Shown: positions 21,701 to 28,282 of the stretch, in pieces
How positions within the stretch are numbered: the stretch's first letter is position 1
How the letters are laid out: each line of letters begins with the position of its first letter
Origin: Burkholderia dolosa
GTDB taxonomy: Bacteria > Pseudomonadota > Gammaproteobacteria > Burkholderiales > Burkholderiaceae
NCBI RefSeq assembly: GCF_902499135.1
Contig: NZ_CABVPR010000040.1
Span: 1-58,652 of the forward strand
Direction: 5' to 3'
DNA length: 58,652 bases
Program-made: the position numbers and the translations under genes
The notes under the pieces: model-generated
Database searches by the model: none
What the model saw: the letters and a program-made list of their open reading frames with translations, nothing else
What the model was told of the DNA's origin: nothing

Positions 21701-21748
21701 CATACCGCGCGCACGGCTGTACACCAGCCGATATTGGTTCTTATTCAT
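11609..21748 (-). CDS. bcpA: Giant contact-dependent inhibition toxin BcpA (CdiA)
   Basis: The 3379-residue TpsA exoprotein begins with an extended signal peptide region (MNKNQYRLVYSRARGMLV) and a signal peptide ending near WANAQ. Next is the TPS secretion domain (~70-310; motifs include NPAGIVVDGG), then an FHA-1-type beta-helix (~310-1470) containing a 189-residue super-repeat. A non-repetitive aromatic-rich segment with two Cys (~1540-1720) probably includes the receptor-binding region. FHA-2-type repeats follow (~1950-2780), then a Gly/Ala-rich hydrophobic pretoxin region ending in NNELYN (ends at residue 3009). The final 370 residues are the exchangeable toxin part. BcpA is exported by BcpB and delivers its tip into touching neighbours. 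Confidence 0.95.
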   Translation of the reverse strand: MNKNQYRLVYSRARGMLVAVEETASRTGKTNTGETRRAVKRGNGHPPAMFALRVAAFGALVAAGMSPMWANAQIVGAGPHAPAVVQTPNGLPQVNINKPSAAGVSLNTYNQFDVQKNGAILNNASTIVNTQQAGYINGNSNLSAGQAARIIVNQVDSTAASQIKGYVEIAGSRAEIVLANPAGIVVDGGGFINTSRAVLTTGVPQFGADGSLTGFNVNRGLVTVQGAGLDASTVDQTDIIARAVQANAAIYAKNLNVIAGSSRVDHDTLAATPIQGDGAAPAVAIDVAQLGGMYANRVFLVGNAAGVGVANAGTIAAQAGDLTLQSDGRLVLTGKTTASGNVAMSAAGGIQNSGTTYAQQSLSAGTGADLTNSGTLAAQQNTAVNAGSVDSTGTLGAGVNNDGSVAHGGDLSVTTSGRLSAVGQNVAGGSASLTGAAVNLAGGQTAANGNLSLNAVAGDVNLANATTSAQGTVSANASGTVVNDRGTLSSGGNMTLTGGNLSNQGGKVSSQGSLSVNVAGQLANQAGEIVSQSTIDMHGGAVANNQGTIQSAGRAALDGNTIDNTAGRITSLNGDGLTVSATGQLTNAAGTTAGGAQGGVIGGNGDVIVQGGTVVNRGAITSNTNLRVAAQAVDNGSGTLQAAQNVAVDAGARLTNNGGSIVGRTATVGATMLDNSAGTVQADQVSFNATTLVNHGGSITQSGTGAMAVNVSGTLDNSNGGTLQTNSTDLTLGAAAVVNDGGTIAHAGNGTLTIDNGTGRVSNVGGTITGNGRVAVRTGTLSNATGVIGSQTGLTATVGSALDNTGGKLLSNADLDIAGGTLKNDGGRISANTNASIENRSMTNSGGSIAASTLSVSASELLDNSRGTLEANQLALTAPNLTNHNGTITQYGASAMNVDVSDTIDNSAGGVIQTRSTDLTLSPAKLINDGGTITHVGTGTLTLGNGANAVSNAGGKIVGNGRIDARSATFDNTAGSITAQNGLTAEVSGTLNNASGKLLSSTDLGVTAGMLVNDAGQIGASANATIQTATMTNKQGSIVAPNLVVKASNLLDNSQGRLEANQLALTAANLTNHSGSITQYGTSAMAVDVSGTLDNSSAGVIQTNSTDLTLKPGALNNAGGTITHAGTGTLTIAPGNGANALNNASGTIVTKGQAAVSAGSWNNANGILAAQRGVNATIGGDVNNTQGLLRSTASLSLTAGGAISNRGGHMQAGQSTAGDASTLDLRAASLDNTDGAIVDLGAGRMNVQGGAWIANSHAGNVSGMGAITGNGDVTIGAASISNTQGGQLSGGSLHVSANAIDNSGGAIGNVANTSGDVNVATGGAITNTNGRVSSTRNLTMSAATLLGGGAYGAARDVNVNLQGDYVSTSDTQFNVGHDLTFTLPGTFTNYANLQSVNNLSVNAGNVVNVGALTAGGLLRTQSANLFNTGALVGASASLNATDTISNVGPTALIGGSDANGTLEVLARDIENRDDTSSADTMATTAIFGMGKVVLAGGKDAGGNYTNAALVNNASALVQSGGDMELHADRVTNTRRQMQTSGATTSVDPAVLEQLGISMSGCVAYYMDACSGQNVHWINLSRDPNYPDYDPAPIIAKLQAQPGGVFTVPPNGGQWNSGYQYTTYTGTAVANTITALSAVGQIVSGGNINATTVGNLQNYWSHITAVGNVDMPQHYDGDGWAASGQQAPAVTVTYSGYYHYNNYDNTEHNWTLPFGDMPFVGGRPGGYTQAAPADVKKYAIAGYDSTLGSNGTISGTGVSINNTAGNASLPSLGLLPGQEVPGLTFGSLSGNAAVSKTSGGMMTGQVSGAGAKGATVTGKPVQPVSPIIASATAQNVLNNLAIPQGGLYRPNPSPNASYVIETNPAFTNQKNFLSSDYFFNQIGVDLTHIPKRLGDGFYEQQLVRNEVTALTGKAVLGPYTDLQTMYQSLMGAGADLAKSLDLPVGASLSADQVSKLTGNVIMMETRVVDGQSVLVPVVYLAQANQQNVNGPLITATDIDLKDAQNFTNGGTVKADNTLSIQGKQIDNAFGALQSGGLMSLTTDGQVDLTSAKVKAGSLNLNAGGDLILNTATNTSTEVSRDGATSAKTTLGPTAQLDVVGDASITTGGNFQQNAGSLTVGGNLGANVGGDWTLGTQQVGEHKIVQRANGVSNTDLNSVVGSSVKVGGQSSIGVGGDLTAKGAQIDLGQGGTIAAKGNITLGAASATSTVNSNSSGSDGHGSYAETLHASDQMLTGTTLKGGDTVTLASSKDLTISGSTISLEKGNANLLANGDVNVGAATEAREYSSHETHSHSNVVSGAQIASGIDQTASYRQGSTVSADGVSIVSNRDINVTGSNIVGTNDVTLQAKRDVNIQTAQDAVQSSSYYEKKESGLLTNGGLSVTVGSRSTAQQDQASSVTNRGSVIGSSQGNVTIQAGKDATITGSTVVAAQDVGITAQNVTVNAAYDTYNDAQSQQFSQSGLSVGLGGGLVGLGQSMASAVRQGQQSGDSRLAAVQAVAAAEQAYQNRGAIKDAANALSNGNVSEAAKGIQVQLSIGSNHSSSNSTISVSDAKGSSIIGNGNVAIVATGTPDANGNTQAGTGNIAMTGASVLGKNVTLDANNAITLQSAQSTERNTSSNSSSGWNAGVAIGVGKNTGISVFANGSNSHGQGNGDSATQTNTTVAAGNTLTMKSGGDTTLSGAKVSGDKVKADIGGDLTMTSLQDTSNYSSNQHNTGVSGSFTFGYGGGVDASIGHTSIDADYASVNQQTGIVAGKEGFDVNVAGHTQLNGAQIASAAPADSNTLTTGSLGFTDIQNKMSYSGSSEGFSTSGGPSFAQTGDSASGVTHAAVSPAKIVVKSDEQNGTDSTSGLSRDTANANQTVENTFNLQKVQNNMAFAQAFGKVATFAVAEAATQLENSSPQMKALFGEGGAGRDALHAAVAAIGAALSGGNIGGAVAGSLAGDVLQSLAQPIIDQMVSQLPLSAQAAARNALNEIVATAGGAAAGALAGGGSSGALAGAGSAINNELYNRQLHVEEVRIVEQLAKEKAQAVCRGDSSCVAKATIYWTDMLERAAKGMVDDTANKENMAYLQTLIQTANNPTSEGAMGGLSSYLANLQTAQDMLSQYMGKPILVRGSPIVSDGSAQTYFSATPTQRSDRYLNSGLGSLPDSIVPGASQRDQNRLDSFATQNGSVKPDYTIEETVIGGILANKITSTVARVGESIDIWLAGPVNPTGKGFISTGKVTMESMPVKLNTAEQGVLSQLDQLPSKDLQGQAREYVSNNYFVRNGFTPLDGKCGANCFDGVYVKGDTVYINEVKPLNGPGSISLNPENPATGLPTQQTDEWVRNSFQTLKKSKDPDLVKTGSIIEKAFEEGKLVKLVSGVDSNGMVIVKIPRGSK
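18130..19830 (-). repeat. 567-base (189-residue) tandem super-repeat in bcpA
   Basis: An anchor GTCAGGTC(G/C)GTACTG occurs at 18423, 18990 and 19557, exactly 567 bases apart each time. The surrounding protein repeats in register: SITQYGTSAM / TITQYGASAM / SITQSGTGAM, then STDLTLKP / STDLTLSP / STDLTLGA, then GTITHAGTGTLTI-like segments. Three copies are clear and the edges fade. 189 residues equals nine 21-residue beta-helix coils, so each copy would add a whole number of turns. Outer limits are approximate. Confidence 0.8.
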
Positions 21749-22286
21749 GATTCTGGTCTACTCGCGATTCGTTCGACCCGCTCTCACGGTGTCGAACATC
21801 GTCTGGAATCGAGTCGCATTGTCGAAAGACAGAGTGAAGACCGTCATCGTCGGCATACAGGCGGCACTGGCGCACCTCAATGAAGTGCGTGACCGCTGTA
21901 GCGAGCCGACGGCAATTCCGCCCCCGGACGGAATGACGAACGCTGTCAGCCGAAAATATCGACCGTATTGTTAATGAATTTCGGGCGAATATTACCTCAC
22001 TCGAGGCCGACCGTTTCCTGACAAATTTGCGAGGGTAAGCGAGCGACGCTTCGAACTTGTCCTAGCCGACAGCGCTGCGGCCGCACCGACGCCGATCGAC
22101 TACTGCGGCCTGTCCATACCGGTCCCGGCGCTCCCCCGCAAAACAAAAACGCCGGCGCGATTGCTCGCGCCGGCATCGTCGGCAAAACAGCAGGCCAGTT
22201 GCGCCGCACATCGTCGGCGGTCGCCACATGCGGACCGATCCCGCACGTCGCGCCCCGCACGCGACGCGATCGAAACTATTTCCGTT
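21749..22286. other. bcpA upstream region
   Basis: The 538-base gap lies between the start of bcpA and the end of the oxidoreductase operon. It carries the operon's terminator near 22141-22174. An A+T-rich stretch at ~21948-22010, containing the inverted pair CCGAAA / TTTCGG (21951 and 21980), is the likeliest place for the bcpA promoter, which would give a leader of about 200 bases. No clean -35/-10 pair could be assigned. Confidence 0.35.
22141..22174 (-). terminator. Intrinsic terminator of the hydrolase/dehydrogenase operon
   Basis: On the minus strand the stem GCCGGCGCGA / TCGCGCCGGC with a short loop is followed by GTTTTTGTTTT. It lies ~110 bases after the stop codon of the last gene of the 29.9-22.3 kb operon. 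Confidence 0.85.
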
Positions 22287-23651
22287 TCACGGCAGCGTCG
22301 CAAACAGCAAGTTGAGCCCTTCGGAAACGATCGGATGCCCGATGATCGCGTCGCGCACGGCCGTATACGGCAATCCGCCGAGCATCGCCATCTGCACCGC
22401 GGTCGTCACGTCGCCGGCTCCGGCACCGAGCATCGTGAAGCCGAGAATGCGCCCCGTGTCCGGCGCCACCAGCGCTTTCATGAAGCCGCGCGTGTTTCCG
22501 TCGGTACGCGCCCGCGGCACCGACGCCATCGGAAGCTTCGCGACCCGCACGTCGATGTTGCGCGCGCGTGCGTCCGTTTCGTTCAGGCCGATACGGCCGA
22601 GCTCCGGATCGATGAACAGCGCGTACGGGACGATGCGTGCCGCCGTGCTCGCCGGCCGCCGTTCGATACCGGCTTTCAGCACACGATAGTCGTCGAACGA
22701 CGCGTGCGTGAACATCGGCGTGCCGGCAACTTCGCCGATTGCCCACGTGCTTTGCGCAGTCGTCGCCAGCTGGTGGTCCACCTTGATGAAGCCGCGCTCG
22801 TCGATCTCGACGCCGGCGAGCTCGAGTCCGATCCCGTGCGTCTGCGGCGTGCGCCCGGTCGCGACGAGCAGATGCGAGCCTTCGACCGTACTGCCGTCGG
22901 CCAGACTGACCGAGATGCTTTCGCCGCTCTTTCCGTGCACGCGGACGAGTTGCGCGGCAAGCTGCAGCTGGATGCCGTCGTCGGTCAGCGCCTGTTGAAT
23001 CACCGTGCCGACATCCTCGTCCTCGCGCATCGCGACGCGCGGCGTATCGGTGACGAGCGTCACCGCGCTGCCGAGCCGCCGAAACGCCTGTGCCATCTCG
23101 AGTCCGATATAGCCGCCGCCGATGACGACCAGATGCTGCGGAAGCGCCGTCAGACGCAGCGCCTCGACATGCGTGAGCGGCTGCGCGTCCCGCAGGCCCG
23201 GCACGTCGGGGATCGACGCGACCGTACCCGTGTTGATGTAGACGTTCTCGCCCTCGTAGACCGTTTCGGTCCCGTCGGCCGCCCGCACCGCGATGGTTCG
23301 CGGTGCAACGAAGCGCCCGGTCCCGATCACGAGTTCGAGCCCCGACTGCTCGAACGCCCGACGATTGACGTCGACCATTCCGCTCACGACCGACGCGACG
23401 TAATCTGAAACGGCCGCCATGTCGGCGGTGACATCGTCCCGTTTCGCCGCTTCGCGCCACGCATGCATCGAACGCGCATGGTGGATCAATGCCTTGCTCG
23501 GAATGCATGCAACGTTGATGCACGACCCGCCGATCATCCCGCGCTCGATCACCGTCACTCGCCTGCCTTGACGGGCCAAATCCATCGCGAGCGATTTGCC
23601 GCCCTTGCCACCGCCCAGAAACAGGTATTCAACCCGCTTGACGTCTGCCAT
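22287..23651 (-). CDS. FAD pyridine-nucleotide disulfide oxidoreductase, RclA/MerA-like
   Basis: The 454-residue protein has the N-terminal FAD motif FLGGGKGGKSLA, a redox-active pair in GGSCINVACIPSK, an NAD(P)H-binding GGGYIGLEMAQAF, and a C-terminal dimerisation domain with catalytic His in IIGHPIVSEGL. Length and local sequence are close to E. coli RclA (for example THASFDDYRVLK and IPRAR-like segments), a copper-dependent reductase linked to hypochlorous acid survival; it lacks the MerA N-terminal metal-binding domain. It is the last gene of an eight-gene operon and precedes a terminator. The substrate is unknown; a role in oxidant or electrophile defence is a guess from the family. Confidence 0.85.
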   Translation of the reverse strand: MADVKRVEYLFLGGGKGGKSLAMDLARQGRRVTVIERGMIGGSCINVACIPSKALIHHARSMHAWREAAKRDDVTADMAAVSDYVASVVSGMVDVNRRAFEQSGLELVIGTGRFVAPRTIAVRAADGTETVYEGENVYINTGTVASIPDVPGLRDAQPLTHVEALRLTALPQHLVVIGGGYIGLEMAQAFRRLGSAVTLVTDTPRVAMREDEDVGTVIQQALTDDGIQLQLAAQLVRVHGKSGESISVSLADGSTVEGSHLLVATGRTPQTHGIGLELAGVEIDERGFIKVDHQLATTAQSTWAIGEVAGTPMFTHASFDDYRVLKAGIERRPASTAARIVPYALFIDPELGRIGLNETDARARNIDVRVAKLPMASVPRARTDGNTRGFMKALVAPDTGRILGFTMLGAGAGDVTTAVQMAMLGGLPYTAVRDAIIGHPIVSEGLNLLFATLP

Positions 23652-23710
23652 TCTGCTCTCCAGGTTCTATTCGTCCGACTCGAAACATATGAATCCGCGC
23701 CGAACGTGCG

Positions 23711-24532
23711 TCACGACCGCAGGAACGCGAGCAGGTCGGCGTTCACGCGATCGGCATCGACGACGCACATGCCGTGCGACGCACCTTCGTACACCTTCAG
23801 CGTCGCGTGCTCGACGATCCGTGCGGAAAGCCGTCCCGCATTGTCGATCGGCACGATCTGGTCGTCGTCGCCGTGCAGGATCAGCGTGGGCACGTCGATC
23901 TTCTTCAGGTCTTCGGTGTAGTCGACCTCCGAGAACTCGCGGATGCACTGGTACTGGCCGTGGATGCCGCCGCTCATCCCCTGCGCCCAGAACGCGTCGA
24001 CGGTGCCCGCCGACACTGTCGCGTCCGGCCGGTTGAACCCGAAGAACGGCACGGCTAAATCGCGATAGAACTGCGAACGGTTCGCGGCCACGCCGCGGCG
24101 AATCCCGTCGAATACGTCCAGCGGCAAGCCGCCGGGGTACGCATCGGTTTTCAGCATGATCGGCGGCACGGCGCCGATCAGCACGGCTTTCGCGACCCGC
24201 TTCGTGCCATGCCGCCCGATGTAGCGCGCGACTTCGCCGCCGCCGGTCGAGTGGCCGACGAGCGTCGCTTCGCGCACGTCGAGCGCATCCAGCAGCGCAG
24301 CGAGGTCGTCCGCATACGTGTCCATGTCGTTGCTGGCGAACGGCTGTCCCGAGCGGCCGTGACCGCGCCGGTCGTGCGCGATCACGCGGTAGCCGTGCTG
24401 CAGCAGGAACAGCATCTGCGCATCCCACGCGTCCGCGTTGAGCGGCCAGCCGTGCGAGAACACGACCGGCTGGCCGGCGCCCCAGTCCTTGTAGAAAATT
24501 TGCGTACCGTCTTTCGTCGTGATGGTGCTCAT
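23711..24532 (-). CDS. Alpha/beta hydrolase, non-heme haloperoxidase/arylesterase type
   Basis: The 273-residue protein has the alpha/beta hydrolase triad: Ser in GHSTGGG, Asp in GDDDQIVP and His in GASHGM. The oxyanion-region motif is [12 protein letters not shown] and the strand motif is [10 protein letters not shown]. These, and the overall length, match the cofactor-free chloroperoxidase/arylesterase group. The start is ATG 24532. It is the seventh gene of the minus-strand operon, 35 bases downstream of a dehydrogenase and 59 bases before the oxidoreductase. It is the third hydrolase of the operon and the most conserved one. Natural substrate unknown. Confidence 0.88.
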   Translation of the reverse strand: MSTITTKDGTQIFYKDWGAGQPVVFSHGWPLNADAWDAQMLFLLQHGYRVIAHDRRGHGRSGQPFASNDMDTYADDLAALLDALDVREATLVGHSTGGGEVARYIGRHGTKRVAKAVLIGAVPPIMLKTDAYPGGLPLDVFDGIRRGVAANRSQFYRDLAVPFFGFNRPDATVSAGTVDAFWAQGMSGGIHGQYQCIREFSEVDYTEDLKKIDVPTLILHGDDDQIVPIDNAGRLSARIVEHATLKVYEGASHGMCVVDADRVNADLLAFLRS

Positions 24533-24567
24533 GATGATGATCTCGTCGTCGTTGATTCGATGGGCGT

Positions 24568-25575
24568 TCAGAACCCTTCCAGCACGATCTTGCCTTTCGC
24601 CCGTCCTGCTTCGAGCAGCGCGTGCGCGCGCCGCAGATTGACCGCGTCGATCTTGCCGAGATGTTCGCCGACGGTGCTCTTGAGCACGCCGTCGTCGATC
24701 AGTGCCGCCACGCGCGCGAGCAGCGCATGCTGACGATCCATGTCCGGCGTGCGGAACATCGAGCGCGTGAACATGAACTCCCAATGGAGCGAGATGGATT
24801 TCCGCTTCAGCGGCATCGCATCGAGCGCGTCCGGATCGTCGATCAGCGCGAGCTGGCCTTGCGGCTTCAGCACATCGACGATCTGCGCGTAGTACGTGTC
24901 GGTATGCGTGAGGCTGATCACGTGATCGACGTGCTCGATGCCGACGCCGGTCAGTTGCGGCCGCAACGGCCCGCGATGGTCGATCACATGATGCGCACCG
25001 AGTTCGGCGACCCACGCTTGCGTCTGCGGCCGCGACGCCGTGCCGATCACGGTCAGCGCCGTGAGCTTGCGCGCGAGCTGCACGAGAATCGATCCGACGC
25101 CGCCGCCGGCGCCGATCACGAGCAGGCTCTGCCCGGCGCCGCCGCGCTCGGCGACCTTCAGCCGGTCGAACAGCAGCTCCCACGCGGTGATGGCGGTGAG
25201 CGGCAGCGCGGCGGCATCCGCGGCGCCGAGCGTGGCCGGCCGGCGGCTCGCGATACGCTCGTCGACGAGCCCGTACTCGGCGTAGCTGCCGGGCCGCGTG
25301 ATATCGCCCGCATACCAGACCTTGTCGCCCGGCTGGAACTGTTCGACGTCGCTGCCGACCGCCTCGACGGTTCCGGCCGCGTCCCAGCCGAGAATGCGCG
25401 GGCCGCTCGGCGGCACGCCGAAACGCAGCTTCGAATCGACAGGATTGACGGCGATCGCGTCGATCCTCACGAGCAAATCGCGCGGGCCGGGCGTCGGCAC
25501 CGGCATGTCCGTGTCGTACAACGCGTTCGGATCGTCGATCGGCAGACCGGCCTGCGCATAAACGATGGCTTTCAT
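24568..25575 (-). CDS. Zinc-type alcohol dehydrogenase-like MDR protein (QOR-like)
   Basis: The 335-residue medium-chain dehydrogenase/reductase starts at ATG 25575, placed by AGGGAG six bases upstream; a TTG sits just before. The N-terminal catalytic domain includes [23 protein letters not shown], here shortened, and the Rossmann motif is [10 protein letters not shown]. Cysteine ligands for zinc are absent, so despite the family name it should act without metal, like quinone oxidoreductases, using NADPH on enones or quinones. It lies between two alpha/beta hydrolases in the operon (36 and 35 bases). It is not a close copy of the other dehydrogenase here. Confidence 0.85.
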   Translation of the reverse strand: MKAIVYAQAGLPIDDPNALYDTDMPVPTPGPRDLLVRIDAIAVNPVDSKLRFGVPPSGPRILGWDAAGTVEAVGSDVEQFQPGDKVWYAGDITRPGSYAEYGLVDERIASRRPATLGAADAAALPLTAITAWELLFDRLKVAERGGAGQSLLVIGAGGGVGSILVQLARKLTALTVIGTASRPQTQAWVAELGAHHVIDHRGPLRPQLTGVGIEHVDHVISLTHTDTYYAQIVDVLKPQGQLALIDDPDALDAMPLKRKSISLHWEFMFTRSMFRTPDMDRQHALLARVAALIDDGVLKSTVGEHLGKIDAVNLRRAHALLEAGRAKGKIVLEGF

Positions 25576-25611
25576 CAATGACTCCCTGAAGTGGCGAACG
25601 AAGGTCTGCGC

Positions 25612-26466
25612 TCACGCGCCGCGCAGGAATTCCCGCACATGGGCGACGTACGTCGGTGCGTACTGGAACAGCGCACCGTGGCCGGCATTCGGATAGACGA
25701 TCAGCGTCGCGTTCGGCAAACCTTCCGCGAGGACGAAGCTGTTCGCGGTCGGAATCATGCGATCGTCGTCGCCGTTGGTCACGAGGACCGGCTGCCGGAT
25801 CCGGCCCAACTTGCCGGCCACGTCGCCGCTCCAGTTGGCCCACGCGATCATCGCCTGCAATTGCGCGGAGGCGACTTCCGGCCCGGCCGGCAGATCGCGC
25901 TCCGCGCTGCGCGCATCGAGGCGAGCGACGAACGCGGCGGCCGCTCCCTGGCCGGCCGGCGTCGCCGGGAAGAACAGCCGCTTGAGCTTTTCGCTCATCG
26001 GCATCTCGCCGTCCGTATAGATCGCAAGCAGCTCCGGACGGTCCATGCCCGCGCCTTCGCCGCCTTCGGGCGCGCTGCCGGACACGATCATCCGCTCGAC
26101 GAGCGCTGGTCTGGCGATCGCGATGTCCTGCGCGAGAAAGCCGCCGAGCGAGAAGCCGAGGACGTGCAGGCGGGCGAGCGTCAACGCGTCGACGAAACGC
26201 AGCACGTGTTCGGCCATCTGCGCGACCGACGTCGGCACCGTCCCTCCCGAGCGGCCGACGCCGGCGTTCCCGAACAGGATGATTTCGCGGTCCTGTGCGA
26301 GCGCATCGACGATCGCCGGATCCCAGTTGTCGAGCGTGCCGGTGAAGTGCTGCAGACAGAGCAGCGGAAGTCCGCCGTCGGCATTGCCGAAGCGGCGATA
26401 CGCGTAGCGCACGCCGCACGCATCGACATAACGCGTCGGTGCGACGGACGAAGTGATTGCGGTCAT
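25612..26466 (-). CDS. Alpha/beta hydrolase
   Basis: The 284-residue protein has the hydrolase fold with nucleophile Ser in GFSLGGF, Asp in NGDDDRMIP and His in NAGHGAL. The segment after the first strand, [13 protein letters not shown], replaces the usual HG motif with QHF, and the paralogue at 29095-29949 has VRFRGTMDTWDP at the same place. The two are therefore closer to each other than to the chloroperoxidase-like gene at 23711. It follows a 239-residue unknown protein by 43 bases and precedes a dehydrogenase. Confidence 0.85.
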   Translation of the reverse strand: MTAITSSVAPTRYVDACGVRYAYRRFGNADGGLPLLCLQHFTGTLDNWDPAIVDALAQDREIILFGNAGVGRSGGTVPTSVAQMAEHVLRFVDALTLARLHVLGFSLGGFLAQDIAIARPALVERMIVSGSAPEGGEGAGMDRPELLAIYTDGEMPMSEKLKRLFFPATPAGQGAAAAFVARLDARSAERDLPAGPEVASAQLQAMIAWANWSGDVAGKLGRIRQPVLVTNGDDDRMIPTANSFVLAEGLPNATLIVYPNAGHGALFQYAPTYVAHVREFLRGA

Positions 26467-26509
26467 GGTTCGATCCTCGATGTGCGCGCGAAGCGCGCCG
26501 TTTTGGCGC

Positions 26510-27229
26510 TCAGCTCAGCGCGATGTCGTGCAGGTCGATCGATACGACGAGCGGTTCCGGCAGCGCGTGCCCGTCGGGCGTTCGCGGGTAGATGCGCCGC
26601 TTGGTCGGGAAGCGGATGCCCGACACGGTCGTGTAGTCGCTGACGTAATGCGCGCCCGGCGTGTTGCCCGCGATTTCGACGTCATAGTCGAGCCGCCGGA
26701 TCAGGTCGTCGGGCCCCACATAGATCGTCTGCGTCTTGCTGAACACTTCGAGCGTGTCCGGGTAGCGCACGCGAATCCTGCGCCAGGATTCCCCGTGCTC
26801 GTTCCAGATCCCGTCCTCGTCGCAGCTCACGCCGTCCCATGCGAGCACGAACGGCGCATTCAGATACGTCCACATCGCACATCCCGCGAAGAACGCGAGC
26901 TGCAGCTCGTCCCATGCGGTTTCGAGCGTATGCCCGTCGAACGATCGGCGCGGATGCTCGCGTTCCGCGAGCACGCGCCCCGACGAATCGAGCAGCGCGA
27001 CGCGCTCGCCGGTGAATTCGCTGCGCGCGGCCACCGTGCCGACCGGCGCATGCGACGCCCATTGCCGATCGGTCGCGACGGTCACCGTCGTATCGTCCAG
27101 CACGCCGGCTTGACCTTTGAGGCTCCACAGTGCGCCGCCCTGCACGAGGCGCGCACGAACCTGGCGAAACCGGCGCCACTGCTCGAGACCGCCGTGCGCG
27201 TCGATGATGGATCGGGCGATCGCGTTCAT
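26510..27229 (-). CDS. Unknown 239-residue protein, possible LolA-like fold (copy 2)
   Basis: No family recognised. It has no signal peptide or membrane helix. It opens with a helix (ARSIIDAHGGLEQWRRF) followed by strands, and includes AFFAGCAMWTYLNAPF, then RRIRVRYPD, LIRRLDYDVEIAG, VSGIRFPTKRRIYPR and a terminal VVSIDLHD. Such alternation resembles lipid-binding LolA-type half-barrels, but this is only a structural impression. A paralogue of exactly the same length lies at 28283-29002. Its ATG overlaps the stop of the upstream dehydrogenase (ATGA at 27226-27229), so expression is coupled. Confidence 0.8.
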   Translation of the reverse strand: MNAIARSIIDAHGGLEQWRRFRQVRARLVQGGALWSLKGQAGVLDDTTVTVATDRQWASHAPVGTVAARSEFTGERVALLDSSGRVLAEREHPRRSFDGHTLETAWDELQLAFFAGCAMWTYLNAPFVLAWDGVSCDEDGIWNEHGESWRRIRVRYPDTLEVFSKTQTIYVGPDDLIRRLDYDVEIAGNTPGAHYVSDYTTVSGIRFPTKRRIYPRTPDGHALPEPLVVSIDLHDIALS

Positions 27230-28272
27230 GCGGCCACTCCTTTCGATTCGGAATTCATCGTCAGTACCGCGCGGAACCGGACATCCGCGCGCATCATGCG
27301 GTCGTATGCGGCCTGTGCTTGCTCGAGCGGGAACGTCTCGATCATCGGTCGAACGTTCTGCAGCTTCGCGAATGCGAGCGTCTCCTCGTTGTCGGCCACG
27401 GTCCCGGTCAGCGCACCGACGACGGAACGGCCGCCGAACACGAGGTCGACCGCGTTCACCGCGATCGGCTCGCCCGGCACCGCGACGACGATCAGCTTGC
27501 CGCGCGCGGACAGCCCGGCGACGGTCTCGGCCATGCCGGGGCCGGTCGGCGCGGTGCCGAGCACGACCTTCGCACCGCCGATCGCGCGCAGCGCGACGGC
27601 AACGTCGTCGGCACGTGCATCGATATAGCGATGCGCGCCGAGCTGCGATGCGAGCGCGGCCTTGTCCTCGCCGCGTGCGATCGCGACGGTGTAGAAACCC
27701 ATCTTGTTCGCGAACTGCACCGCGAGATGGCCGAGCCCGCCGAGCCCGTGGATCGCGACCACGTCGCCCGGCCGCGCACCGGCATTGCGCAACGCGTTGA
27801 ACGTCGTGAGGCCCGCACAGAGCAGCGGCGCGGCCTCGGCCGCGTCGAGATCGTCCGGCACACGAACGAGGCCGCGCGCTTCGGCCAGCATGATCTCCGC
27901 GTAGCCGCCATCGGTCGTCATCCCGGTGATCACGGGGTTCTCGCAATTGACGACGTCGCCGTGCCGGCACGACGAACAGGTGCGGTCTTCGCCGGCAAGA
28001 AAGCCGACGCCGACGCGCTGGCCGATCTGCCAGCCTTCGACGCCGCCGCCGACCGCGTCGATGCGCCCGACGACCTCGTGGCCCGGCACGCGCGGCGGCG
28101 CCCCGTCCGGTGCGTGCCGTTCGACGGTCGCGCTGTCGGAGTGGCATACGCCGCACGCTTCGACGCGGATGCGTACCTGCCCGTATGCGGGCTCGGGAAT
28201 CGGCCGGTCCACCAGCTCCAGTCGTCCGGGCGCGGTCACGACCGCGGCGCGGTAGGTCGTTGCATGTGTCAT
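27226..28272 (-). CDS. Zinc-dependent alcohol dehydrogenase
   Basis: The 348-residue protein has the MDR zinc enzyme layout: catalytic Cys in EACGVCHSD, His-Glu in VPGHEVVG, and a distal Cys in PLLCAGLT. The Rossmann motif is IHGLGGLGHLAVQ. The structural-zinc loop reads GEDRTCSSCRHGDVVNC. Three Cys are in register, but the first ligand position is Asp, so structural zinc binding may be weakened. It resembles the AdhA/AdhP group acting on primary alcohols and aldehydes. In the operon it sits between the two 239-residue paralogues. Confidence 0.9.
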   Translation of the reverse strand: MTHATTYRAAVVTAPGRLELVDRPIPEPAYGQVRIRVEACGVCHSDSATVERHAPDGAPPRVPGHEVVGRIDAVGGGVEGWQIGQRVGVGFLAGEDRTCSSCRHGDVVNCENPVITGMTTDGGYAEIMLAEARGLVRVPDDLDAAEAAPLLCAGLTTFNALRNAGARPGDVVAIHGLGGLGHLAVQFANKMGFYTVAIARGEDKAALASQLGAHRYIDARADDVAVALRAIGGAKVVLGTAPTGPGMAETVAGLSARGKLIVVAVPGEPIAVNAVDLVFGGRSVVGALTGTVADNEETLAFAKLQNVRPMIETFPLEQAQAAYDRMMRADVRFRAVLTMNSESKGVAA

Positions 28273-28282
28273 GTTTTCCTCG

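Noticed and set aside
22161-23408. A 415-residue plus-strand frame opposite the oxidoreductase
   Set aside because: The minus-strand gene has full FAD, NAD and redox motifs; the plus frame has none.
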